Assembly (NCBI RefSeq): GCF_030247185.1
Contig: NC_080570.1
Coordinates: 146,540,641 to 146,604,640 of the forward strand
DNA from: Malaya genurostris
Lineage: Eukaryota; Arthropoda; Insecta; Diptera; Culicidae
Length of the DNA: 64,000 nucleotides
Direction: 5' to 3'
Shown: positions 37,226-48,640 of the stretch, piece after piece
Layout of the letters: each line of letters opens with the position of its first letter
How positions within the stretch are numbered: the stretch's first letter is position 1
Notes under the pieces: generated by a model
Seen by the model: the letters and a program-made list of their open reading frames with translations, nothing else
The model's database searches: none
What the model was told of the DNA's origin: nothing
Position numbers and translations under genes: made by a program

Positions 37226-38460
37226 CTGAACAAATTCCGATAAACATAGGCTTATTTGAAGGCTAAAAATGTTAATCATGGAAAAACTTCGTGCATTTTT
37301 AATGACAATAAAATAGTATTTCGAAATCCGAAATGAATAAAACGTAGCAAACTTAAAACAATACGTATAATACAAAATAGGGGCTTCAAGCTCCACAAGA
37401 ACGTATGTCAAAATCAAATTTTTCACGCCTACAACGATAACGTTACATAAATAATAAATTTTCAATTCATTTCCAGAAACAAATAATTTATCACTGTTAG
37501 TACAGTTAATTATTAATATCGTTTATTCATACCCGGCTCTAACCTAATTGTGGTCATTCGCCGCGGTCTACTCTTTTATGGTGCAAATTTCGATTTTACT
37601 TTTACAAATCGAAGAATCTGAATAATGAATCCCGTTAGTAAATGTTTATCAACAGTATTTCAATGGTACAATTTCGAACGAAGGTAACTGTTTTGTTTCG
37701 ATGGTTTGATTAGTGAATAGGTCAACAAAAAATATAATGGTTCACAGTGCTAGGAAATCCTTTTATAATCTTGTATCCGTTGGAAGAGGTTAAGACTTTT
37801 CACATTTAACAATGGCGACGTCGTACCCTTCACTTCATACTTAAAATGTTCATTTTTCACGTTTTTCTTCACAGGTAAATTATTCGATTACTAAGTATTC
37901 ACAAAGCACTTATGCAAAAAAAATCAGTTATTAATTTCGAACCTGATAACAAATCAATTGTGAAAAGCGTATAGGTTTTTATCCTATATACTAACTGTCA
38001 CATTACAGGTTACAGACCGAATTCTTAACAAACATTTTGCGAGGCACCCCAATCGTCACCATCTTTTTTTATTGGTTTCGAAGAAAGTCCTACACAAAGC
38101 TGGTTACATCGTTTGATTTTATCATACGTTACGAGTATATAAATGGAAATGAACTCAACACAGTTTTTGTATACGGTTGACAAATGTTACGTTATTTACC
38201 TTTCGTTTTTTTTTCGGCTGGATTAAGGCAACGAACTACGTTCACACCGGTTTATCCGTCATCAAAACTTTGATTGATATTCAGCGCTCGAAATGGTGAT
38301 TTAAGCAGGCTGTGGAAAAAAATCACAATAAACAGCAATTTGAAACCGAAAAGCTGCAGAAAAATGTCACTTAAACATACACTGTGATCACAGCTTTCAC
38401 TACTTGGATCTTGGGCAATTTACTAAAACAATACACTTGTTTTTTTTTGTACGCGACACA
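37226..38460. other. unassigned intergenic sequence
   Basis: No coding sequence recognised. A TATATAAA at 38136-38143 on the plus strand is the only promoter-like feature, and no gene follows it. Confidence 0.35.
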
Positions 38461-38465
38461 CTCAC

Positions 38466-38554
38466 CCAACGAAATCTAACCGAGAAAACCACTTGTCTCG
38501 AGCGCTACTCGAGCAAGACTGCTGTTATCGAATGCGACAGGTGAGAATTTTATA
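38466..38554 (-). promoter_or_regulatory. promoter-like segment with possible non-coding first exon
   Basis: On the minus strand TATAAAA (38548-38554) is followed about 30-35 bp later by gcagtct, similar to the arthropod initiator, with the start A near 38519. The next 54 bp end at a good donor, gttgg|gtgagtgtg (exon end 38466). The region just upstream holds a ttggcgccaa palindrome and a ccaat motif near 38650-38680. No coding exon follows on this strand before the aminopeptidase start at 21482, so the gene it serves is unknown. Confidence 0.4.
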
Positions 38555-38699
38555 GCTCTTCTGTATCATCGATTGGCGCGTATTTGCTCTTTGCAACACA
38601 TCACATCAGCGCTCTCCATCGGTTCCGCTAATTGTCTCTAGTTTTCTCTTGGCGCCAAGCGCTCTGCCGTCCAATCGGAATGCGTGAGATTTACTTTTC

Positions 38700-39590
38700 T
38701 ACTCGCATCAGAAAATCGGCGCGGCAGCATAAAACGTGGCACAACGTTTTAGATTTGATTGATTCTGAATGGACTTTTTCGTGCATGACTATCGGAATCA
38801 TGAATCTGTTCACATCTTACTGCGAAACCTGAAACTGGTAGAACTTTAATGTTGGACTATTGACTCATACTTTCCAGGTGAATTTTCCGCCCGGATCTGC
38901 GACCATTGGCTGTGAAATGATAATTTAATTTAGATCAACTGTCCGGATAGCGGCAAAATTTATTTGAACTGTAAATGCGAAGATTTGATCCGTGCAATAT
39001 TCACAGCAAGTGGATTGTTGAAACAAAGATCGTCTACGTTCTACTATCGGTTTTTTCCGTGCTATTCCATAGAAATATTGTTAAACGGATGTTACTTTCT
39101 GACTGGAGTTTTATTATTCTCAAAGCCGTTTGAAAATGTAGTTTATTGCACATGATAACTTAATGATGATTCAAAAGTTTCTTTATAGGCCATTTGAAAA
39201 GCTAAGATGAAATTACGACGTTTTGTCACGGTTGTAGCGTGAAATAACAAATTTTAATGATTTCCTGTAACAACAAAGATTGGTCGTATTTTGACAGAGG
39301 AATAAAGATTGGAAAATAACTAATGAATGTGGCAGTGAAATTAATACTTCCCGAAAACGTCACCGCAGTGATGGGACCATCTTGTAGATTTGCTACACTC
39401 AGAAGATAAATCATGAAAAAACATACATGGAACTCATCCACCCAACTTCTCACATAAATTCTATTGAATAGATGGATGAAATACTTACCTTTTAAAATTT
39501 CCAAGAAATAATGTAAAACGTCCGAATCTGAATATCATGTGTAAATCACTTACCTTATACTGGGCTAGCATGGATTGATAAGTCCCGGGC
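38700..39590. other. unassigned intergenic sequence
   Basis: No gene or repeat recognised. Open frames are short and lack domains. Confidence 0.35.
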
Positions 39591-39599
39591 CTAACAAAG

Positions 39600-40390
39600 A
39601 GAACGCGATTCTGTTGGTTCAAAATTACTCTTATTTATCAATGTAATCTCCATCAAAATCAACGCAATCATTCCAATTTGCCGCTCTAACTTTTCAATAT
39701 CACTTTTGTAGAACGATTTATCTTTTACCTAAAAATAGGCCTCAGTTTCAGCGATAACCTCTGCGAACAGCCAGTAGTTGCTGGGAGCCAAATCTGGCGA
39801 ATACGATGGATGTGGGAATAATTCGAAGTTCCATTCATGTAGTTTTGTCATTGTTTTGATTGGCTTGTGACACCGTTCGTTGTTTTGATGAAACAATTTT
39901 TTTTCTTTGCCATATGCGGTCGTTACTTTGCAATTTCAGCCTTCAAACGCTCCAATCCTAAAATGCCGAGGTGTTATTAACATAAGGGAAACCAAACAAA
40001 GAGAATCTCTCATTGGTTTATGTGCCCTTATGAAATGTTCACGTCGAATTAGCGTGGGTGCAACATTCACTTCAAGCTAGATTTTTGTTTTGCTGTTGGT
40101 TAAAATGACAAGTTCATTTTTGTTTTATTCCGATCGAATTCTCGTGTGATTTATGTGACATGGTTTTCGAGCCTGTATATCTGTTATCTGTGGTTTAAAC
40201 ATGGCCAAACACTGCTCAGAATCATTGACAAGTTCTTTTTTTTTTGGTCAACAATGGTCAAACGCGGCACCCACTTTGAACAGAGCTTTCTTATAGTCCA
40301 ATGCTCATGCAATATAAAACCAACACGTTCTTTTGACATCTTTACGATGTCAGCTAACTTACTCAACTTCACTTTTCGATCATTCAAAAC
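39600..40390 (-). mobile_element. decayed mariner transposase, both ends of the protein
   Basis: On the minus strand, 40184-40387 reads NDRKVKLSKLADIVKMSKER and then HEHWTIRKLCSKWVPR, the helix-turn-helix linker of mariner. Further on, 39600-39920 gives FHQNNERCHKPIK (the second catalytic Asp is now Asn), then FPHPSYSPDLAPSNYWLFAE with the third catalytic position also Asn. Frameshifts and a central deletion separate the parts. Dead copy. Confidence 0.8.
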
Positions 40391-40394
40391 GAAA

Positions 40395-40640
40395 CAAACT
40401 GATTCCGGCTATCCTGGTTCCCGGTATCCGGTTCCGAAAGTACAGGAAAAAGTGGTAATATACACCAAAATAGATCTCACTCACTTTTCTCAGAGATGGT
40501 TTGACCGATTTCCACAAACTTAGATTCAAATGAAAGGTCTTCCGGTCTCATACGGAAGTCCTGAATTTCATCCACATCCGACTTCCGCACGCATAGCGTT
40601 TTGGCTACATATGCAGCCATGGCTACCAAAACTGATTCAG
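40395..40640. repeat. interspersed repeat monomers, reverse orientation
   Basis: Contains ttctcagagatggtttgacc and tgaaaggtcttccggtctca, the inverse of the monomers at 24640-25215. Confidence 0.55.
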
Positions 40641-41049
40641 TGACGGTTGTCAAATCCAATTTGACAAAACAAAGTCGCCTGTATCTAAGTTAGCCGAGCG
40701 TTTTCATCTTCTCACCTTCGCTGAAAATGTCAAAGATTTCAATGTGGAAAAATCCTGGTGGATACGGTTGTATCGTTTGAGTTGTATATCTGGCAGCGGT
40801 GAGGCAGTCGGTCACCAGAATGTCTGCCAGCCATATTTTTCCAGTTCCGGAGTTATAGGGTAAAGTGTGTTTAATATTGTACACCGCCACTTAAACCGGC
40901 GAAGCAAAATACCATAGAGCCATTTAGTAAACTCAATAACATTTGCTAAATTTGCTTATAAACTATACTTCTGCTAGGTACTAATATTAAAACAAAACAT
41001 TTCTCTCACGCTCTTCTCCTTTAAAAATTTCTCAAATCTCACCATCGAA

Positions 41050-41500
41050 CAAACCGAGGGGCCGATGACATTTGACCCAACGAAATCTCGGACACCATCG
41101 CCATCGGATCCGAATCTTCACCGCGGGTCATCCGCTGGGGTAGGCCCTCAGGGATGTTCTCCGCGGGCCAATATCAACTAGAAACACCATCACTGCGCAC
41201 CATATGCAGCGTTCAAACAATAACAACAGGAGAACATCAAAACCAGGGGTCATCCACTGGACTATCCGGTCTAACACCTCATCAGAAATAAGGACCGAAA
41301 ATGCCGGCTGGTTGGACCCGCGAGGACGCTATCCGCGGCCCATACCGTTACTCTTTTCATCGAATTTTCGATTCCTAGTTTAAACTGAAATAAAAAATAA
41401 CATTTTTTTCAAAATGACATGTAATTAAAATTCTCATTTCCCCCCGGTGAACGACCAAAAGGTTAAAGCCGGGGTAAAATAAATGATATTAATAATAATG
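41050..41500 (+). mobile_element. probable truncated retroelement 3' end
   Basis: A GC-rich stretch unlike its surroundings (ccatcggatccgaatcttca, tccgcgggcc and similar) leads to a terminal hairpin (ccccggtgaacgaccaaaag ... gccgggg, 41442-41474) followed by aaataaatgatattaataat. Such a hairpin plus a short AT tail is typical of non-LTR 3' ends. No protein domain remains. Confidence 0.4.
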
Positions 41501-42146
41501 ATAAGGTACTAATATTAGATCTAGAAGTATAATAGAAACTAGCTAGACTTCATATGTGTCGATGAAACTAATGAGCAATTATTTACCTTAAAATCACTGT
41601 AATAAATACAGTTGAAGGGTCAAAAAAGAGTTTGGCCTATGTAGATTGTTCTAGGTTTTCCAACAGACGCCATATTGCGTTTGTATCCGAGCACAAAATT
41701 AACATATGGTTGACATAATGAATTCAAGTAAGTACGTGACACATAAAATAGATGTGACAACAGCAATAATTCTGACATACGGTCCATTTCATATTCAATC
41801 ATGATCCGATGGTTGTTAAGAACATCACGTAAACTCCGATGACAAAGCCGTTTTTGGCATCTATGTGATTTTTTACATAAAATTAACGTGTGGATTTTTT
41901 TGAGTGTGTGTGCAAAACACTTGATTCGGTAACTCAATTGAAACGTAGTATGATTTACACTAAACATCAACAGTTTTTACACTCATTTTTTGAGTTAAGT
42001 GTATATTTTCATGAATTTCATGTGTTTTACTAGTAGTGAAAGTTCAAATGCTTTGCACATGATGTTAGCGTGCAAATTATTTTCAGTGTATTTGTGTTCA
42101 GTGTTCCTCGAGAAGATTATTTTTTTCGTTATCCAGCCTCGCGCAA
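41500..42146. other. unassigned intergenic sequence
   Basis: The minus-strand 116-codon frame at 41620-41970 has no recognisable domain. Confidence 0.3.
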
Positions 42147-42797
42147 TTGAAGAATCCAACCAACTCTTTTGCGATCGCTGCGCTGCCCGAGTGGCGAGCT
42201 TTGAACTAAGCGATGGTGATAATTTTCAGATTTTGCTTGAAGATTCGAACATTTTGTTTTTATTTTTTTTCTTACGATTCGAATACTAACATACAAAAAC
42301 GTGTGAAAATTTGGTAAAAAAATCGATCATTTATGATTCAGTAACTTTCCGTGGTATATTTGATTGATATTTATGGAGAAATCGTAACATGAAATACTAA
42401 ATTCGAAGAAGTGAGGTTGGGTTCTGTTTTCATATCTGGGATATTCTTTGTTTTTTGGGTTGGATTTTGAGATTAATTGATAAATTATGATCAAAAGTTT
42501 TATGACTAGTCTATTTACTCATGTTTTACCATCTAAATCAAATCTGTATGTTAACAGAAAATTTCAAATTTCATCCGAGATTGTCAAGAGTATAGGACAA
42601 TTTGAAATCATATATTTGATGACAACACGTGAATAATCGTTTTTCTTACCCATATTTGTAGGGTTTTGCCATCTGCATTCTTTTTAACTCAAGTAAATTG
42701 AAAAATTCGTCAAAAATTTTTCTAATACATGGGATATGTCAAAACAATCACCATAACGCTATCTCGTGGTGACCACGCTGATTGGATTGTTCAATTA
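42147..42797 (+). repeat. 650-bp repeat, second arm of the long inverted pair
   Basis: Near-identical to the inverse complement of 12943-13597. It starts gaagaatccaaccaactctt, encodes FCDRCAARVASFELSDGDNF in one frame, and ends gattggattgttcaat. The rest is AT-rich and non-coding. Confidence 0.8.
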
Positions 42798-43032
42798 ACG
42801 GACACTTTTCATAAAGATTTTTTTAAAGGTCGTGTCGACGGGAAAACAGTTTACCAAATGCAATTTACTATGCTCAGAATATTTTGGGAGGCAGTTACTA
42901 CATTGAGCGGTTAAAATGATTTTTTGACTCGAGAATATAAGAATAAAAACAACAGAACTGAGCATCTTACCCATTAATGGTTAATGTAAGTTCGTCGTGT
43001 AAAAATCAGCTCGCATCCTCAATTATCTCGCA

Positions 43033-43750
43033 ATGTTCAAAAACATACTTCTGATGGCTGTGAATTCCGCTCCAGAGAAGGTTATCTCACAAAGTATAGC
43101 ACCTAGAACGTGCATTATATTATCGGCGTTTGTTGTTTTCGTTATCAGTTGCTTCTGCATTGCAACTATCGAAAAAGGGTAAGCAGAGGTTAAGCGGTAG
43201 CGAAGTTATTTTGATTTCTCCTGCATAATTAACCGGTTCTGGCTGATTCTGATTCATCAAACTTTTTCGTTCCAACATTCAGCGATTCAGCAGTATGTTT
43301 TTGTCGTTCACCGGTAGTATAACGAGAGCGCTAACCAGTAGTTTTCTTCTGTCACCATCCAGAACCGTTGCCGTTGCCAGCAGCAGCAGCATGTCTTCCG
43401 AAGCACCAGCCCCGCAGCAGTACCAAGCCGGGTTGCACTCGATCGTTTATGTGACCACGCCGAACGAAAATTCCGCCAAAACGCTGGCTCGTCTGCTGGT
43501 CGAACGTAAGCTGGCCGCTTGCGTTAACATCATAGCCGGTCTGACGTCGATTTACGAGTGGGAAGGAAAAATCAACGAAGATCACGAACAACTGCTGATG
43601 ATCAAAACCCGAAGCGCCCGGGTGGACGAACTGAGCAAGTTCGTCCGGGAGAATCACCCGTACAGTGTGGCGGAGGTGATTTCCGTCCCCATCGAAAACG
43701 GCAACCCGCCATATCTGGACTGGCTGAGTAAGACCGTTTCCGAAGGGTAA
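43033..43750 (+). CDS. cutA: CutA1-like protein (CDS certain from 43295)
   Basis: CutA family proteins are small trimeric proteins with a ferredoxin-like fold. The animal homologue is linked to divalent-metal tolerance and to acetylcholinesterase processing. The exon 43295-43750 gives 151 aa, with a Ser/Ala-rich N-terminal leader (about 1-40) and then the family core: ERKLAACVNI, TSIYEWEGKI, LLMIKTRSA and HPYSVAEVISVPI. A second possible start lies at 43033. Exon 43033-43178 has donor gg|gtaagc and joins in frame to the downstream acceptor gattcag|cagtATG (43291), adding an N-terminal hydrophobic segment (CIILSAFVVFVISCFCI) for a 201-aa form. The other acceptor, 8 nt earlier (43283), would be out of frame. 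Long animal CutA forms do have N-terminal hydrophobic extensions. The gene converges with the ZDHHC6 homologue, with 420 bp between their stop codons. Confidence 0.93.
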
Positions 43751-44169
43751 GAATTGAAAATATGAATGGCAATGTTTTTACGGCTTTGAAAATGTAAATA
43801 TAGTGGGTTATTCTGGCAGCAGTTTTTGCGCAGGTTACAATTCTTCGAAAACCTTGCGGTGGTACTAAAAATTGTATCATCGATAAATTTGTCATGATTT
43901 TTTATATAGATTTTTAAAGTCCCTAATTATGTCTGGGCACTCGAACGGTGATATTCTGAAAGCATCGTTTGGATTAAACTTTCTTATATTTGTTTAGTTC
44001 GATAAAAATAGTTATTAACAATTATTTTAATGTATAGTTTTCTTCACTTGCCAAAAATAGTAGTTAATCGTCACGTTAGCAGCAAAAAGCAGCATGGCTA
44101 TTTTGGAAAAAATGACAAAAAGCGCCGTTAAAAAATAAACACTATAGAAAAATACTCCCAGATGGCCAT

Positions 44170-46213
44170 CTATTTCGCTTTTTTCTTCTCTTTGAAGTGT
44201 TGTTGCTGTTCGGATTCATCATCGTCTTCCAGCAGCTCGACGGCGCACTGCCTCGGGAACCATCCTCGTATCCGAGGTGCTTTCGAATTTACTGCCGGTT
44301 TCGGATTCTGTTTTTTCTCTTTTTTGCTGCCATTTCTACATTCCGGTTCCGTGTTTGCGAATACCTTTTCCCCAAAGAGCCAATGTCTGGAACAATGTGG
44401 GTTAGCGAAATAAGATATTCATTATCAGTGAGAAAGGTTAGTTCGAAAGTAAAACTTACTTGCGCCAGCGAGTTACACGAACTACGTCACCCACTTCCAA
44501 CCTAATGCGTGGTTCATCCGTCAACGGTGGGCTGAGACAGACCCGACATCCCTGAGAGCACAGAGGAGCCCAGCTGCCGCTAACCGGGCGATTGATAGTG
44601 TATGTCCTCGTCCGAGCACGTTTCTCTGATTTTTGTTGCAGTTGCTCTTTCTGTTTAGAAGTGTTCAAATGTTTAAATATGACTGCTACTGGTTCCAATC
44701 CAATCCAAACACTTACCGTCAACGTAAACTGATCGCATCCATCCGCCACAGCCCATTCAATTCCATTGCCGACGGGAGCACATGTCCAATTCGCAACCTG
44801 CAGTATGTTTCGCCATTTTCCCAAATCGTACGGATAGATGAAACGCTTTCCACCGTTTTCGCGACGATGTTTGGCCTTCTCCAGGATCCAATCTTCTATT
44901 CCCGTTCGATTGTTCAGAATGGCTCTGACTTGGAAAAACAGCAACATTCCCACCGCGATGATTACTCCGATGGCCAATCCAATGTTGAACACACCCAGAA
45001 TCAGACTCCACAAACCCAGCTGAACGGTTGCCTTCGAGTATTGTCCATAGTACAGATACCAGTCCCGGTGTAAGCCTGTATACAGCGATCCACAGAGAAT
45101 AAAAGTGGCTTGTACGCAACCGGCCACGGCAAGCCCAAGGAAGCTCGTAAAATACGCATGGTTCGCCCATCCGACACAGTTATTAATCCACGGACAGTGA
45201 TGATCCATTTTTATCACACAGCGATCACACTTTCGGCAGTGATGGGACCGTGGTGCTTTGTACCCATCGCAGCTGACACAATACTGGAGGAACTGTTCGT
45301 GTTTAGGATTTTTCGGATGCCACCGCAGTGGCAGGAACTTCGGTCCGGTAAGCGACGCCATCACAAAATTAAATCCGGTGCTAGCGGACAGCATTAGGAA
45401 AATAGTTTGATTGATAAATCCGCCGATCGATCGATTCGGAGGCCACCACATGGTGTTCATGTAGAGGGTCATGAAGGTTATTGATTTGATTATACCTGAA
45501 ACGGAAAGAAAATATAGTTGGTTTCAGAAAGCCCGGGGATTGTGTTTAGTTAGGTCACCATCGCCATCAAGGACATCGCGAAACAAAATCGACTAATTTA
45601 TTCCAGGAAATTCTTCCACTCAGGACTCTACGGCGGGTTGCGTGCTGCTCTACAATGATTGACAGCCAGGGAGCTAATTATCACTATTCATGTGAAAGGA
45701 ATGGGCAGTTTTTTCCTCCCAGTGGAGTTGTGCTTGTTTGCATGCTTCTATTCATTCAAACGAATAATCAATTAGCATAATAATCGCTTACATGGGATAC
45801 TGGTGACACGGCACTAATGAAAGACTTTTGCCTTTATTGACTCGAAAAGTTTGGAACCCCGAAATGACTAGTGCGGGTTGAAATAATATCGTTAGCGAAA
45901 GCATGGTTGAATTCTTCCAGTCATATTTTGGTGAATTCAACAAGTTAAGTCAATGCGAATGGGAATCTTGTTGTGGTTAAGTATTTGATTTTGCACACAC
46001 ACACACACACACTTATTATCTAAAGGTATGCAATCCAAAATTAAATTTAACTTTCTGTGACTAGTACTCAAAAAGGTAACGACCATAGCATTGCCTTTGA
46101 ACACGAATGATAAAAAAAACGCCTTGAGTGAACCCTTCTTCATACTTACTTATCGCAATCAACGGTCCCCAGTGAAAAAATCGCCAGAATACTGCCGAAA
46201 TGCCGCCCATCAT
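44170..46213 (-). CDS. ZDHHC6: palmitoyltransferase, ZDHHC6 orthologue
   Basis: A multi-pass ER S-acyltransferase that transfers palmitate to Cys residues. The mammalian orthologue modifies ER proteins such as calnexin. Four exons join in frame: 46150-46213, 44717-45495, 44460-44650 and 44170-44386, giving 416 aa (the human protein has 413). Exon 1 encodes MMGGISAVFWRFFHWGPLIA, colinear with the human N-terminus. The Cys-rich DHHC domain is intact (YKAPRSHHCRKCDRC, then MDHHCPWINNC, with the catalytic Cys at about 122). Hydrophobic segments follow (about residues 135-160 and 185-215). A C-terminal SH3-like part is present (EPRIRLEVGDVV, WLFGEKVF, RIRGWFPRQC). The protein ends KKAK, a KKxx ER-retrieval signal. 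Two adjacent ATGs (46213 and 46210) could start the protein. The gene is tail-to-tail with the CutA gene. Confidence 0.95.
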
Positions 46214-47440
46214 TGTGCGTGTGTAGTCTTTCTTATCTTCAGTGGCGTTGGTAGTGCACGCAGTGACTCACGGTAAATCTTTTCCGAATAAGCTACGGTG
46301 AAAGAGAAACATAAAATAAACATTGTTAGGAAACGGACGAAACGCATGGCACTACAGAGAAAAAATAACTCGCTTACTGTTAGTTGCAGTCAACAGAAAA
46401 CCGAAAATGGCTATTCGCCGATGTGCGAAAAAGGGGTATGCTTGAGATCCCTTGTTTCGGTAAGCCCTAAGCTCACCCTAGCGGCATTGATATTCAAAAG
46501 TAAAATCCATACACAAAATTTACGTCGTGTCACTACACCAAATAAAAGCCGAATGCAACAAGCCAATTTCACCTTCGCTGTCCACCAGGTTGACAGTTTG
46601 GTCCGCTGAGTAGGCTGTTTTTGTACTAAGGCAATCCACAAATGATGCGATACATAATCACATCCTTTTTAAGAACTGCTCTCAATAGTATTACCAGATT
46701 GAACAAAACAGTTTCTTCTCATGATACAGTTGTTAAAAGCAATTTTGGTTCGGTCAGCAAACTGATGACCGATATACACAATGTTAGCTTTAAAGATTGT
46801 TTCAACGCTCAAGGACGATCCTCCATCTGTTTGGCTTGAATTTTGACTCACGATTTGTGGCAAAGTTGCCAGAAAGAGAGTAACTACCGGTTCCTGTATA
46901 CGTCAACTGACGTTAGTATTCCCATGAATCAAATTCGCGTTTTTGACGTTGATTGTACAGTAGAGCACACGTGAAGAGAGACGCATGCACTCGAAAACTT
47001 TCTCATTTGGTTCAATACGTGCGAGTACATGATCAGTCTAATTCATTGAAGATACGAGCTGGAGCATTTGTTTCATTAATAGTGGAACTTAAGCTTTTGT
47101 TTTGACGCACTTCGCAACTGATTCTTATGTATTTGTATAATAATCTTGCTTTCTTGAATTTCAACACAAAATGTCCCAGTAAAAAAACAAATCAGACTTT
47201 TATTATAAATTTTTAATTTAGTGTTATTATCATACGAAAACTTGTTTTCATCAAACAATTTTTTAGTGGATGTATTACTGCGAGAAATCGATGTAAGTGT
47301 AGCAATCACGCGTTGTCCAATTAGTTTAGTAAGTTTAATTTAACGCCGGTTTTAACCTTTAGGATCTTTCACAGGGGGGTAGAATGTTTGATACACGTCA
47401 TTTATGTTTCTATTTATAAACAAAATCACTGTTCATGCTG
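46214..47440. other. intergenic region upstream of the ZDHHC6 gene
   Basis: Should hold its 5' leader and promoter. No TATA is evident. Frames at 46298-46609 and 46411-46641 lack domains. Confidence 0.35.
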
Positions 47441-47443
47441 AGT

Positions 47444-48007
47444 CTATTCGATACCATTTTTGGGAGAAACCGTATAATTTGTTTCGTTGTTGCAGTAGAT
47501 GTTATCATTGGCGTCGTCATTGTAAGCATCCTCTGTCTTGTTTTCATTTTTTTGTATATTGGTAGCGGTTGATAGTTCAGTTGATGAGTGTTTGATTGTT
47601 CTTTGTTTCTGTCTTTGAAGTACTGGGGTAATTTGTAGTTTGAGTAAAATAAGTCTTTTTGTCCTTAGATATAGATGTCTTTTTGTCCATTTTTTCACAC
47701 AGTTTGCCATAGTAAACAGTTTGCTGACAGTATTGACCGGTGGTCTGTTGGCTTTCGTACGTGACATGCTATCTACATGACCACCTTCCATCGAATTCGA
47801 AGACACCTGAATTTGTTTCGTTAAGCGCATGCATAAGGCCCGTACATCATTCAGAACCCCGTGGAAAAAGTTCTTCCATTGTTCCCTCTCGATGGAGAGA
47901 ATTTCTCCTTTTTGCGACAGACTTTTTCTAATGAAAATGTCGCATTTCACAGTTTGATGTACTACATAATGTTGATTGTTGTTCGTTGCAAAATCACTTG
48001 CCACTGA
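47444..48007 (-). CDS. unassigned 186-codon open frame, possible exon
   Basis: The minus strand is open for about 186 codons to a TAG at 47444. No ATG starts the frame. The first in-frame Met is about 57 codons in, but a splice-acceptor-like atgttcag ends at about 48006 at the head of the frame, so it could be a terminal exon. The product is basic and polar with an Asn/Thr/Asp-rich C-terminus. I recognise no domain. Its composition is more protein-like than that of neighbouring frames (EILSIEREQWKNFFHGVLND, RHLYLRTKRLILLKLQ), but no partner exon was found. It could equally be a chance frame in old repeat DNA. Confidence 0.25.
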   Translation of the reverse strand, partial: SVASDFATNNNQHYVVHQTVKCDIFIRKSLSQKGEILSIEREQWKNFFHGVLNDVRALCMRLTKQIQVSSNSMEGGHVDSMSRTKANRPPVNTVSKLFTMANCVKKWTKRHLYLRTKRLILLKLQITPVLQRQKQRTIKHSSTELSTATNIQKNENKTEDAYNDDANDNIYCNNETNYTVSPKNGIE

Positions 48008-48404
48008 ACATAAATTGCGTTATTTGCTTTGTTGAGCTGAGTCTCAGTAATTTTCTTCAGTTCGATGTGGATTCGCTTCTTAAGCAAATTTTATATTTCT
48101 AGTTATTAGAGTGCCTGTGCTTCAAATGAAGTATGAAAGCGAACTCTGATGTGCAAACAAGAATTGCTTCCGTCACGTGAATAATGCTTCCTACATTCCT
48201 GATAAAGCTTTCCTTACCAATGAAAGTGTGCAGAATGAAAGTCGATTGCTATTCTCTACAATTTTGTGTTCCCTTTACTGTATCGTTACCTTAGGCCTCG
48301 CGAAGCTACGATGCGACTTACTGGTCATGTTTCTAGTATTCAAATATTGATCCAAAGTTCTCTGATTTTTGGGGAACATGAGGCGGTTAGATGTGGACTA
48401 CTAA

Positions 48405-48640
48405 GGCTGTGAACCATTCACGGTTAATTTTAACTTTTGGTTCAATCTGACACTTGAGCGGTTATTTTGTGTCGAGTAGTTAAATTTAAATTTGACGGAC
48501 GGAAAGTTATTTATGTTTATTTTCCACTGGAAATAATTTTAACTAAAGAATTTATATTAGAATTTTCATTGCAAGATTTTTTTTCAGTGTCGGAAAATAA
48601 CCATCGATTTGTCAAAAATAACCATGTTCCAAAAAGTCGA
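48405..48640. mobile_element. MITE of the GGCTGTGAACC family, truncated copy
   Basis: Starts ggctgtgaaccattcacgg and shares ttgagcggttattttgtgtc and ttatattagaattttc-type interior with the copy at 36255-36543. The right terminal repeat is missing. Confidence 0.7.

Noticed and set aside
38136..38143. Plus-strand TATATAAA as a promoter
   Set aside because: No initiator or coding sequence follows. The minus-strand arrangement at 38.5 kb is better supported.
43295..43750. Bacterial transfer of cutA
   Set aside because: CutA is an ancestral animal gene. This copy has an animal-style N-terminal leader and a probable upstream intron.
44633..45170. Open frames of 146 and 137 codons overlapping the palmitoyltransferase
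   Set aside because: Shadows of ZDHHC6 exon 2 in other frames and on the other strand.
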